18,238 bases of DNA from Nitrosomonas sp. UBA6494 (GCA_002435335.1 DJMI01000073.1:1-18238); one strand, 5' to 3'; counted from the stretch's first letter, positions 6,500-14,359 are shown. The notes: generated by a model not told the origin, from the sequence alone. Made by a program: numbers and translations.

Positions 6500-7402
6500 A
6501 TGACTACATCATTTCGAATACTGCTACTTGGCTACGGTGAAATGGGACATGCGATGGAATATTTGCTCAAAGATCACCATGCCATTGCTATCTGGGAAAA
6601 ATTTCCGCAACCGGGTTTTCATTCGGCAACGCTAATTGACAGCGTACCGTGGGCTGATATCGTTATCTTTTGCTTGCCGGTTAATCCGCATCGTGAAGTA
6701 ATACAGCTTATTTCACCGCTGCTGCGAAAGGATAGTCTTTGCGTCAGTATCGCCAAAGGCCTCGATGAATCGGGAAAAACCGCAGCGCAAAGCTTTGCTG
6801 ATGGCTTACCTCCACAACAACCTTATGCGCTGTTGTACGGACCGATGATCTCGGAAGAAATTCGTGCCGGCCGCTACGCATTCGCACAATTAGGTTGTCG
6901 CGAACCGAGCATGTTTCAAAAAATGCTGGCGTGTTTTCAGCATACCGCATTATATATCGATCATACCACCGACATTACCGGCATTAGCTGGTCAGTGATT
7001 TTAAAAAACGTTTATGCAATCGCTTTTGGCATTGCCGACGAACTCAAACTGGGCGATAACATTCGCGGCTTTCTAACCGTTGCCGCATTACACGAATTGA
7101 ACCAAATCGTGCTTGCAATGGGAGGCCAATCGAACAGCCCATATCACCTAGCCGGATTAGGCGATCTGATCACCACCGCCACCAGCGAAAGTTCGCACCA
7201 CCACGAATTGGGCCGTAAATTGGCAAGAGGGGAAACAAGCACTATAACCGGCGAAGGGCCGCATACGCTGCAAATGATCAATCGGCATCGGTTATTGAAT
7301 ACACAACCTTACCCCTTGTTTCAACTGATCGACTCCATTATTAAGCAACCTCAGGATGTACTCGGTCAAGTTCGTGCTTACCTCGAACATCTTTATCCTT
7401 AG
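6500..7402 (+). CDS. GpsA-like NAD(P)-dependent glycerol-3-phosphate dehydrogenase (divergent)
   Basis: 300 residues, shorter than typical GpsA (about 330-340). The N-terminal nucleotide loop is GYGEMG at 11-16. The family lysines are visible as SIAKGLDE with Lys86 and LKNVYAIAFGIADELKLGDNIRG at 168-190 with Lys169, and LAGLGDLITTATSESS at 218-232 matches the GpsA C-terminal signature. The usual SGPSFA block is replaced by YGPMIS (113-118), so this may be a paralogue with altered substrate. The known family reaction is reduction of dihydroxyacetone phosphate to glycerol-3-phosphate for phospholipid synthesis. The frame is open from 6377, but the ATG at 6500 puts the Rossmann fold at the N-terminus, and the 41-residue extension does not look coding. 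The gene diverges from the hydrolase-OsmC operon and converges on mutL with an 11-bp gap. Confidence 0.82.
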   Translation: MTTSFRILLLGYGEMGHAMEYLLKDHHAIAIWEKFPQPGFHSATLIDSVPWADIVIFCLPVNPHREVIQLISPLLRKDSLCVSIAKGLDESGKTAAQSFADGLPPQQPYALLYGPMISEEIRAGRYAFAQLGCREPSMFQKMLACFQHTALYIDHTTDITGISWSVILKNVYAIAFGIADELKLGDNIRGFLTVAALHELNQIVLAMGGQSNSPYHLAGLGDLITTATSESSHHHELGRKLARGETSTITGEGPHTLQMINRHRLLNTQPYPLFQLIDSIIKQPQDVLGQVRAYLEHLYP

Positions 7403-7413
7403 CAAGAAAATGC

Positions 7414-9207
7414 TTATTTACCGCGCATAAATAATTTATCCAAATCCGCCAAGCTGGTTTCGAACCATGTCGGTCTGCCGTGATTGCATTGATCGGCACG
7501 TTCGGTTTTTTCCATATCGCGCAACAATGCATTCATTTCATCGATTGTCAGTTTCCGATTGGCGCGCACAGCGCCGTGGCAGGCCATGGTGGCGAGTATT
7601 TCGTTACGTTTGGCGGTGAGGATCTGACTAGCTCCATATTCATGTATTTCATGCAAAATTTCGCGCGTCAGGCGTGCAATATCGGCATGCTGTAGCGCAA
7701 CCGGCACCGAACGAACAGCCAATGTCGTCGGGGATAACACGTCAATACGAAAACCCAATTGTTCAAGTATTTGATGATGCTCTTCAACAGTAACGACTTC
7801 CACACCATTCGCCTGCAATGTCACCGGAATCAATAACGATTGCGAAGCTACGGTTTGATCGTCGAATGCCCTTTTCAATTTTTCATACAAAATTCGCTCA
7901 TGCGCGGCATGCATGTCGACTACGACCAAACCGCGCTCGTTCTGCGCCAAAATGTAGATGCCATGCAGTTGTGCCAATGCGAATCCCAGGGGGTAAGTTT
8001 CCGCTTGCGTCTGTTCCATTTCAGGCATGCTGATAGGTGCAATGGGCGGCGTAATTGGAATATTCCGTGGCGATAAAGCATCGATATCAGTTTCCGCACC
8101 AAACAATGTTCGATAAAAACTCGAAGGTTGCGCGGCAGTGCGCGGTTGGGCGGAGCGTGCATTAGAATATGCAGGATATGATCGACTGATCGGTTCGCTC
8201 GAACCGAGGTTAACCAAGCGTTCCGGTGCAGCCAGTACTTTGTTGACGGCGTGAAAAATAAATTGATGCAACGCGCGCGGTTCGCGAAAACGCACTTCGG
8301 TCTTAGTCGGATGCACGTTCACATCCACGCTTTCCGGATTAATTTCCAGAAACAATACAAAAGCCGGATGCTTGTCCGTATGCAATACGTCTCGATACGC
8401 TTCACGAAGCGCATGCGAAATCAACTTGTCGCTGACAAAGCGGTTATTGACGAAAAAATACTGCGCGTCGCGTGATGAGCGAACATAAGCAGGCAACGCC
8501 ACCATCCCGTGCAATCGCATGTCGGCGGATTGCTCGTCAACTGGCATGGCCGTTTGATTGAATTCCTCACCCAATATCGACGCAATCCGCTGCACCGAAT
8601 GACCGGCGCGCAATTGATGACGCACTTTCCCGTTGTGTTGTAAAACAAACTCTATCTCGCACTGGGATAACGCAATGCGCTTAAATACTTCTTCGCAATG
8701 TGCAAATTCGGTGGCATCCGATTTGAGGAATTTTCTTCTCGCCGGCGTATTGAAATATAACTCATTGACATCCAATTGCGTTCCTTGCGCCAGTGCGGCA
8801 GGCATTGGTTGCGAAACGGTATTACCTTCGGCTTGGATTTGCCAAGCATGTTCTTGATCCGTATATCGACTAGTTAGTGTCAACTGAGATACGGCAGCGA
8901 TACTGGCCAAAGCTTCGCCACGAAATCCGAGACTAGTAATCCGGTACAAATCATCCAATGAACTGATTTTGCTGGTGCTATGGCGCGTTAGCGCCAACAA
9001 CAATTCATCCTTGGCAATTCCGGCGCCGTCATCGGTGACTCGAATTTGCTTGATACCGCCTTGCTGCAAATGCACGATAATTTTTTTCGCGCCGGCGTCT
9101 ATGCTGTTTTCCAAAATTTCCTTGAGGGCGGAAGCTGGACGCTCAACCACTTCACCGGCAGCGATTTGATTGATTAACAACTCAGGGAGCGGCTTTATGG
9201 CAGACAT
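7414..9207 (-). CDS. mutL: DNA mismatch repair protein MutL (endonuclease type)
   Basis: 597 residues. The N-terminal GHKL ATPase is complete: Glu30 and Asn34 in KEILENSIDAGA, DDGAGI at 59-64, GFRGEALASI at 94-103 and NVHPTKTEVRF at 297-307. A Pro/Ser/Ala-rich linker spans about 335-400. The C-terminal domain carries DMHAAHERILYE at 431-442, which fits the latent-endonuclease motif DQHA-x2-E-x4-E with Gln replaced by Met. ACHGAVRANRKL (542-553) and CNHGRPTW (574-581) supply the other metal-site residues. It should nick the unmethylated or discontinuous strand after MutS recognition, as in bacteria lacking MutH. The ATG at 9207 follows a good -10 at 9234-9239. The gene lies downstream of the EAL gene on the same strand, but a 111-bp gap and its own promoter suggest separate transcription. 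Confidence 0.96.
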   Translation of the reverse strand: MSAIKPLPELLINQIAAGEVVERPASALKEILENSIDAGAKKIIVHLQQGGIKQIRVTDDGAGIAKDELLLALTRHSTSKISSLDDLYRITSLGFRGEALASIAAVSQLTLTSRYTDQEHAWQIQAEGNTVSQPMPAALAQGTQLDVNELYFNTPARRKFLKSDATEFAHCEEVFKRIALSQCEIEFVLQHNGKVRHQLRAGHSVQRIASILGEEFNQTAMPVDEQSADMRLHGMVALPAYVRSSRDAQYFFVNNRFVSDKLISHALREAYRDVLHTDKHPAFVLFLEINPESVDVNVHPTKTEVRFREPRALHQFIFHAVNKVLAAPERLVNLGSSEPISRSYPAYSNARSAQPRTAAQPSSFYRTLFGAETDIDALSPRNIPITPPIAPISMPEMEQTQAETYPLGFALAQLHGIYILAQNERGLVVVDMHAAHERILYEKLKRAFDDQTVASQSLLIPVTLQANGVEVVTVEEHHQILEQLGFRIDVLSPTTLAVRSVPVALQHADIARLTREILHEIHEYGASQILTAKRNEILATMACHGAVRANRKLTIDEMNALLRDMEKTERADQCNHGRPTWFETSLADLDKLFMRGK

Positions 9208-9233
9208 GGCGCATATGAAACACTAAAAAAGCG

Positions 9234-9262
9234 ATTATAAGCGGAAGCGGTAATTTTTTAGA
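9234..9262 (-). promoter_or_regulatory. Candidate mutL promoter
   Basis: The minus strand reads TATAAT over 9234-9239, a perfect -10. A weak -35-like TCTAAA lies over 9257-9262 with 17-bp spacing. Transcription would start about 20 bases before the mutL ATG at 9207. The -35 matches only half the consensus. Confidence 0.45.
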
Positions 9263-9318
9263 ACGATTTTCCCGCACGTATGTTGCAACTTACAAATCGA
9301 GAAAACCGCCAAGATTGA

Positions 9319-10602
9319 TTAGGATGTAACGTTCAGAAATTCGAGTGATTGGTTGTTGATCGTTTTAACCAACTCAGTCAATGGCATCGGTTTACCAATG
9401 AGATAACCTTGAATGACATCGCAACCGAGAGCTTCCAGTCGTTTATACGTTGCAATGTCTTCCACACCTTCGGCAACTACCGTCAAATTGAGTCGGTGAG
9501 CAAGATTGATCATGGAATCGACAATACGATCATTTTTGTGATGCGTTATCATGTGTCGCACAAATAACATGTCGATTTTGACTTCATCTAAAGGTAACTC
9601 CAGCATGCGAGCCATCGAAGAATAGCCCGTACCGAAATCATCCATTGATAACTTTAACCCCATGTCTTTAAGCTTGAATAAGTTGTCAAGAATACTTGAA
9701 TGATTTTCCATAACGGCGGTTTCCGTCATCTCAACGGTAATACGGCTTGGCGGTAAGCTCCAGATGGATAGCCCTTGTGAAACAAGCTCCGTAAGTTCCG
9801 GATCACGCAAATCGTCTGATGAGAAATTGATGGAAACCCCTGCGTCCAATCCTGCCTCCCGATATGCCGCGCATTCTCTCAATGCGGTATGAAGTACCCA
9901 CAAGGTAAGCCTAGGCATCAATACGGTACCCTCAGCAACTTCGATTAATTTGTCGGTTCTGACCGGGCCGTGTAGTGGATGAATCCAACGCAACAATGCT
10001 TCGGTAGATTCTATCTTACCGCTGGCGATATTGAGTTGAGGTTGATATCCCAAATACAATTCGCCCATTTCAATTGCATTGCCTAGATCCGACCAAAGAT
10101 CGGTTTGTGCAAGGTGCAAATCTTCCGTTGCTTCGACAAAAAGCTTGATCGGTTCTTTTTCCTGTCGAGCTTGATGCATTGCCAGACTTGCATGACGCAT
10201 CAGCTGATCCAATGTACAGCTTTTTTCACAACCCAGTGCGACACCAATACACGGCGCCAACATAATTTTTTGATTACCTAAAGCGAACGGAGGATTCAAA
10301 ATTCGTAACACCTTATGTGCAGCCAGCATGGCATGCGCATTTGCATGCAAATCGGTTAGTAAACAACTTATTTGATAACGCCCCGTGACACCCACAAGAT
10401 CTTGTGGATTCAATGCATCTCCCAATTGCACTGCAATTTTTTGCAAGATTTTATCGACTGCGATAAATCCAAGAATACCGTCTAGTTTGGCAAGCCGTTC
10501 CAAACTGACACTCAGCACGGCATACCGGTTGCCAGTTACACGCAAAGCCGATAGTTTCCCTGCAGCCAGTTGTAAAAAATCCTGATAATTATGCACCGAC
10601 AT
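9319..10602 (-). CDS. Degenerate GGDEF plus intact EAL cyclic-di-GMP phosphodiesterase
   Basis: 427 residues with no membrane segment. Residues 20-155 have GGDEF-domain character, but the active-site signature is replaced by GRYQI at 74-78, so cyclase activity is not expected. Residues 170-420 form an EAL domain with the catalytic set visible: Glu201 in STEALLRW, Asn259 in SINF, Glu291 in VEMTET, Asp321-Asp322 in DDFGTGYSS, Lys342 in VKID, Glu378 in AEGVED and Gln398 in QGYLIGKP. It is therefore predicted to hydrolyse cyclic di-GMP to pGpG, with the GGDEF remnant possibly regulatory. It lies 51 bp downstream of the degenerate HD-GYP gene on the same strand, so the two are probably cotranscribed. 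AGGA occurs about 15 bases before the ATG, a long spacing. Confidence 0.92.
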   Translation of the reverse strand: MSVHNYQDFLQLAAGKLSALRVTGNRYAVLSVSLERLAKLDGILGFIAVDKILQKIAVQLGDALNPQDLVGVTGRYQISCLLTDLHANAHAMLAAHKVLRILNPPFALGNQKIMLAPCIGVALGCEKSCTLDQLMRHASLAMHQARQEKEPIKLFVEATEDLHLAQTDLWSDLGNAIEMGELYLGYQPQLNIASGKIESTEALLRWIHPLHGPVRTDKLIEVAEGTVLMPRLTLWVLHTALRECAAYREAGLDAGVSINFSSDDLRDPELTELVSQGLSIWSLPPSRITVEMTETAVMENHSSILDNLFKLKDMGLKLSMDDFGTGYSSMARMLELPLDEVKIDMLFVRHMITHHKNDRIVDSMINLAHRLNLTVVAEGVEDIATYKRLEALGCDVIQGYLIGKPMPLTELVKTINNQSLEFLNVTS

Positions 10603-10653
10603 AAAAGAAGATCGATTTCCTAAGAATAGCAGTGGAACGTAGGTGAGTGTGTT

Positions 10654-11937
10654 TTAGGCTATGTAATATTTCCTGATATCAATGCTCAACGCGCCATGAG
10701 GTAAATCTTTGACAATCTCATAAGGAACACCTGCAGTACTAAGCTCCATTTTACGTAAATCGACAGTAATCGGATCGTCATAGGGTTGCTTTTTGGCATT
10801 GCATATGATCATGATACGAGGTAGAAATCTTTGTGTACGGTTGTGCGATAGAACAACCGCCACTTCTCCGGTATTAAGTTCCACCAGACTACCGATCGGA
10901 AATATACCGATACATTGTGCAAACTGTTCCATCAACGCAATACTAAGTCCTTTTTGCGCGCTATCACGCAGCTCCTTAATCGCTTCAAACGATCTGAATC
11001 CCGGTATTCCGGGCTGTCCCCAAACCAATTCTTCATAGCAATCCACAATGGCAGCCATACGACTATAAGAATGAATTTGATTGGCAAACAAACCGCATGG
11101 ATATCCATTTCCGCTTTCACGTTCATGATGTTGCCCAATTATTTTAATGACTTCATCAGAAGCATTACCCAACTGCGCGATAATTTCTAAGCCGTACTCA
11201 ACATGCCGCTTCATCAGCTTGCGCTCATCCGGTTTGAGAAAGAAATTTCTTTTCGCCTGAATTTCTTTTGGTAGCCGCTGCTTGCCGATATCCATCAATA
11301 ACCCACCCAAGCCGAGCTCGGTCAGTTCCCGGCGTGGAAGGCCGAGATGCCGCCCGAAAGCAAGCATATGCACTGATGTTTTAACCGCATTATCGTAGAG
11401 ATCCTTTCCGGATGATTTCAATTGCGCTAACAGCAATGCCGCATCAGGATTACGAATAACACTTTCGCATAATGCTTCTACTACCTCATGTGCGGAACGG
11501 ATATCGAATCGTTTATTATGTTCAATACTGGAAGCAATATCGTCTAATAAGGATAAAGTGAAATCGTACGCTTTTCGGGCGGCAGGAATTTCTTGCTCGG
11601 CAGTGCGAATATCATCGTACGTTTTTACCCGTTGCAGAAGCGGATCAGGTATCGGAATCCCCTGATTTCCAATCTTCTTGCCAGACTGTGATGAAATCGC
11701 AGCAGTCTTTAACATAGCAAGCGGTATGTGCTTCTGTATCACAAAAGGTTCACTGCGATCTATGTCCACATAAACATACGCACAATAATGCCGCAATTTC
11801 TCAACATCATTGTTTGATCGAATTAGAATGCCTTGCAACGGGTATGGAGTTTCAAGCCAGGAACAATCCAAATCACTGACATACATGCCTATTTGCAAAT
11901 CTTGCACCGGAACTTCGATTGTTGTATCACTTATCAT
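10654..11937 (-). CDS. HD-GYP protein with degenerate HD motif and DUF3391 N-terminus
   Basis: 427 residues sharing the architecture of the HD-GYP protein at 2613-3806. A DUF3391-like start (VPVQDLQIGMYVSDLDCSWLE, split over residues 9-29) is followed by an HD-GYP domain (about 155-345). The HD doublet is changed: GGLLMDIGKQRLP has Met215-Asp216 where the relative has His-Asp. HHERESGNGYP at 270-280 keeps the GYP signature, and the later metal-site region reads AAIVDCYEELV in place of CDVYDAI. Loss of the first metal-ligand histidine suggests reduced or absent hydrolysis and possibly a sensor or scaffold role. It is probably first in a two-gene operon with the EAL gene. The start is the ATG at 11937; no strong Shine-Dalgarno site is seen, and the upstream 230 bp are AT-rich. 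Confidence 0.85.
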   Translation of the reverse strand: MISDTTIEVPVQDLQIGMYVSDLDCSWLETPYPLQGILIRSNNDVEKLRHYCAYVYVDIDRSEPFVIQKHIPLAMLKTAAISSQSGKKIGNQGIPIPDPLLQRVKTYDDIRTAEQEIPAARKAYDFTLSLLDDIASSIEHNKRFDIRSAHEVVEALCESVIRNPDAALLLAQLKSSGKDLYDNAVKTSVHMLAFGRHLGLPRRELTELGLGGLLMDIGKQRLPKEIQAKRNFFLKPDERKLMKRHVEYGLEIIAQLGNASDEVIKIIGQHHERESGNGYPCGLFANQIHSYSRMAAIVDCYEELVWGQPGIPGFRSFEAIKELRDSAQKGLSIALMEQFAQCIGIFPIGSLVELNTGEVAVVLSHNRTQRFLPRIMIICNAKKQPYDDPITVDLRKMELSTAGVPYEIVKDLPHGALSIDIRKYYIA

Positions 11938-12105
11938 TTGTAATTCATGAGTCTAAATCTGGAGTAAATTGTTTTTTTACTGTAAATATATTGATTGATG
12001 GCTCGATCATTAATATTTTTCTTGGAGATTTAACGACTCGAATCGAAAATTTATTAATATATTTTCAGATAAATCTTCACAAAACCAAATATCTCATTGT
12101 TTTAA

Positions 12106-12148
12106 TTATGAGTATTTGATCGAATATGGATTCAAGTTGTACTCATAA
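12106..12148. repeat. 9-bp inverted repeat in the AT-rich gap 11938-12167
   Basis: TTATGAGTA at 12106-12114 and its exact complement TACTCATAA at 12140-12148 are separated by 25 bp. The repeat begins about 20 bp beyond the stop of the tonB-like gene and precedes the degenerate HD-GYP gene by about 170 bp. No T-tract follows on either strand, so it is not a standard intrinsic terminator. Nothing else is recognisable in this 230-bp AT-rich stretch. Confidence 0.25.
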
Positions 12149-12167
12149 CGAGTTGCAGTTTTAAGAC

Positions 12168-13043
12168 TCAATGAACCGGATTGATAAAAAATTCGCGCAT
12201 CAGAAAATCTTCCAAGCCAGCCGTGTCTTTTTCACGAGCGGATAACACCACGACACGGTGCAACCGGTGCGATTCCCAGTTGAAATCTTCTTTGTAGTAT
12301 TCGCGGATCAAATCGATCATGCGTCGGATGATGGCACGCTCGATACTACCATCCGGTCCTGCGGTGACCTGAATCATTTGTAATCTTGGATTGCTTTGCC
12401 CTGTGGTCCAAGCACGAAATGAAAATTCTGCGGTACGCGGGCCGATACGCAAAATTTGGAAGATACCGCTAGTACCCGGATTTTGTAAATTACGCCGAAT
12501 ATTGGCCATGCGAATTTCGTCTGCAGTGGGTTGCTTGGCAGCATTGGATGGCATCGCCTCTGAATCATCGAACAATCCTTCGGCACGGCGACGTGCTTTG
12601 GCTTGATTGATAAAATCCGACAAATCTTGTGGTGCTTCTGCAGATTCTTCGCGTGATTTGGTTTTCGCAACCTCTTGCACGGGAATCGGTGCTTTAGGTT
12701 TACTCGGCTGTTCTGCAGCCTTGGGTTTGGTTTGCGGCATTGTAGCCGGTGTTTTTGCCGGAGGGGGAGGAAGCTTCGGCGCAGGTTTGGCCTCCGTCAC
12801 TTTGGGTTTTTCCGGTTGCGGCGGTGTAGGTGCACTTGGCGGCGTTACCGGCATCGACGTAGTCGCCTCCTCGGATTCGTCCATGTCGATAAAGCTAGCC
12901 GCAATCGGCGGCGGTGTTTCGGTTTCCACCTCAGGCAGCGCCAGATAAAACCCGACAATCCAAATCAACAATAGCCAAATCAACGCGGCAAGCGGTAACG
13001 GCCACCATAGGCGAATTTCTTTCGATCGGGAGCTTGCTGCCAT
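12168..13043 (-). CDS. TonB-like energy transducer (atypical C-terminus)
   Basis: 291 residues with TonB/TolA architecture: a short cytoplasmic start, one membrane helix (about 14-35), a Pro/Lys/Ala-rich spacer (about 60-130) to cross the periplasm, a charged helical stretch (about 138-185, with QAKARRRAEG), and a C-terminal domain from about 185. The C-terminal domain lacks the usual TonB YP..A...G and SSG..LD signatures. It reads instead IFQILRIGPRTAEFSFRAW (194-212) and ends in REFFINPVH. The membrane helix has no histidine, unlike E. coli TonB. The gene is third after exbB and exbD, 11 bp beyond the exbD stop, and this position is the main reason for the call. A TolA-like role is an alternative. 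No outer-membrane receptor is nearby to suggest a substrate. Confidence 0.75.
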   Translation of the reverse strand: MAASSRSKEIRLWWPLPLAALIWLLLIWIVGFYLALPEVETETPPPIAASFIDMDESEEATTSMPVTPPSAPTPPQPEKPKVTEAKPAPKLPPPPAKTPATMPQTKPKAAEQPSKPKAPIPVQEVAKTKSREESAEAPQDLSDFINQAKARRRAEGLFDDSEAMPSNAAKQPTADEIRMANIRRNLQNPGTSGIFQILRIGPRTAEFSFRAWTTGQSNPRLQMIQVTAGPDGSIERAIIRRMIDLIREYYKEDFNWESHRLHRVVVLSAREKDTAGLEDFLMREFFINPVH

Positions 13044-13054
13044 TGCGTTATGCG

Positions 13055-13456
13055 TTATTTATGCTTCACCGCGATCAAAAATTGCTGTGCACCGGCAGCG
13101 CGCGCGCGCAGCATTGCTTGCACCACGACGCCTTGCGGCGCATCGTTATCGGCGGACACAATCAGCTTTTGCTTGGATTCGGCAAGCAGCGGCTTAAGTG
13201 TGGCCGCCAAGGTATCGAGTGTAACCGCCGTTTGGTTGATAAAAATTTTGCTGTCTTTAGTCAGTGTCAAAGTAACCGGCTTTTCAGCGGTCAGCTTTTC
13301 GGCCTGCCCTTCCGGTAGATTGACTTGCAGCGAATCCAGATTTTGCATCGACAATGATGCCAACATGAACGTCGCCAGCAAAAAGAACATCACATCGATC
13401 ATTGGAATGATCTCGATTTTTCCTTTCGGTACCGAACGAGATTTACGCAGTTTCAT
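13055..13456 (-). CDS. exbD: ExbD/TolR family biopolymer transport protein
   Basis: 133 residues: a basic cytoplasmic N-terminus (MKLRKSRSVPKGKIEIIPM), a single membrane helix at about 19-38 and a periplasmic domain. Asp21 in PMIDVMFFLLATF corresponds to the essential membrane aspartate of ExbD/TolR (Asp25 in E. coli ExbD) that takes part in proton flow. The periplasmic part carries VTLTLTKDSKIFINQ and ends VQAMLRARAAGAQQFLIAVK, as in the family. The ATG at 13456 overlaps the exbB stop by 14 bp, so the pair is translationally coupled and presumably made in fixed ratio. TolR is the alternative assignment; the tonB-like third gene and absence of tolB/pal favour ExbD. Confidence 0.88.
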   Translation of the reverse strand: MKLRKSRSVPKGKIEIIPMIDVMFFLLATFMLASLSMQNLDSLQVNLPEGQAEKLTAEKPVTLTLTKDSKIFINQTAVTLDTLAATLKPLLAESKQKLIVSADNDAPQGVVVQAMLRARAAGAQQFLIAVKHK

Positions 13457-14090
13457 CGTTTTCTTCCTGCTGATCCAAGCGGATATTGTCGATCAGCCGT
13501 GTACCCAGCCGCTCCATTTCATCCATGGTCAGTGATTGCAAGCGGGAAAAGAAATTGAAGCCGAACAGCGCGATCAACGCAATGATCAAACCGACTACCG
13601 TTGCAATCAACGCTTCCGCAACACCACCGGTTACCGCGGTCGGATTGACAACCCCTTCGCTGCCGATCACTTGGAAAGCACTCATCATACCTACGACGGT
13701 ACCGACCAAACCCAAAAGCGGCGCAGCAGTGACAATGGTTTCAAGCATCCAAAGCCTTCTGGCTAATGAAGCTTCGATAATCTGCGCTTCATCGGCGGCG
13801 CGCGATTCGGTCCACCAAGCCGGCTGATGGCGATGGGCAATGACCACTTCGAAGAAACGTTTATAATAGTGACGACTGTCCAATCCGGAGAGAATTTTTT
13901 CCAGATCGTTCCATTTAAAGCCGTAGGTTTCGACCAGATTCAGCAAATCGCTGGATAGTCGCGCATAACGCCAATAGATAAAGGCTTTCTCCAGCATGAT
14001 CGCCATAGCGATAATGCCCAGAATCACCAGCGGCACGACAAAAATCCCGCCAAGTTTTAACATCGTCCAGGCTTGATTCAGTTCTTCCAT
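13443..14090 (-). CDS. exbB: ExbB/TolQ/MotA family proton channel protein
   Basis: 215 residues with the three-helix ExbB/TolQ layout: TM1 at about 12-34, a cytoplasmic loop (35-110), TM2 at about 113-138 and TM3 at about 158-182. TAAPLLGLVGTVVGMMSAF at 121-139 is the family signature, followed by GGVAEALIATVVGLIIALIA (155-174). With ExbD it would form the proton-driven inner-membrane motor that energises the TonB-like protein encoded next. The frame is open to 14180, but the ATG at 14090 is chosen because GGAG sits 9 bases upstream and the first helix then begins at the usual distance; an ATG at 14120 is the alternative. It is the first gene of the exbB-exbD-tonB-like operon. Symmetric motifs at 14136-14159 lie 46-69 bp upstream. 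Confidence 0.9.
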   Translation of the reverse strand: MEELNQAWTMLKLGGIFVVPLVILGIIAMAIMLEKAFIYWRYARLSSDLLNLVETYGFKWNDLEKILSGLDSRHYYKRFFEVVIAHRHQPAWWTESRAADEAQIIEASLARRLWMLETIVTAAPLLGLVGTVVGMMSAFQVIGSEGVVNPTAVTGGVAEALIATVVGLIIALIALFGFNFFSRLQSLTMDEMERLGTRLIDNIRLDQQEENDETA

Positions 14091-14135
14091 TATATTTAAC
14101 TCCAGATTAAAGCTGCTCATAGGACTGTGGATTGT

Positions 14136-14159
14136 TTTGCGCAAATTTGAAAATTCAAA
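14136..14159. promoter_or_regulatory. Tandem symmetric motifs upstream of exbB
   Basis: TTTGCGCAAA (14136-14145) is a perfect 10-bp palindrome, directly followed by TTTGAA-AA-TTCAAA (14146-14159), a 6-2-6 inverted repeat. Both lie 46-69 bp upstream of the exbB ATG, within the 269-bp gap to the divergent Adhesin_E-like gene, so either gene could be controlled from here. They do not match a Fur box. Their role as an operator is inference from position and symmetry. Confidence 0.3.
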
Positions 14160-14359
14160 ACATACCGGTTGCCGCGGCATGCTCTTATTAATCGGGTTAG
14201 CAGGTTGCCGCAGCTATCCGCATCGCTGCTAAGAATAGTGGAAAACATCAGCGGTTGAAACAGTTTAGTGGCAAAATGCAGCGTTAAGACCGATTTGTTG
14301 CGGAAATACACCAAAGCAGTGTGGATGATCTTGTTTGGAAATAACAAAATATTGTAACC

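Noticed and set aside
7403..7413. Terminator between the convergent gpsA-like and mutL genes
   Set aside because: Only a 4-bp AGCA/TGCT stem can be drawn in and around this 11-bp gap.
12607..12948. Gly/Ala-rich 113-codon + strand ORF
   Set aside because: It is the antisense shadow of the Pro/Lys-rich spacer of the TonB-like gene.
13090..13110. GC dinucleotide run in exbD as a simple repeat
   Set aside because: It is only about 10 bases long and codes for an ordinary Arg/Ala stretch of the ExbD C-terminus.
14091..14180. 30-residue N-terminal extension of ExbB
   Set aside because: The ATG at 14090 has GGAG at good spacing and places the first membrane helix normally.
14167..14211. Direct repeat GGTTGCCGC at 14167 and 14203
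   Set aside because: Only 9 bp, two copies, with no link to a start site; probably chance.
14117..14347. 76-codon minus-strand ORF upstream of exbB
   Set aside because: It overlaps the exbB upstream region, has no recognisable domain or ribosome binding site and an unconvincing composition.
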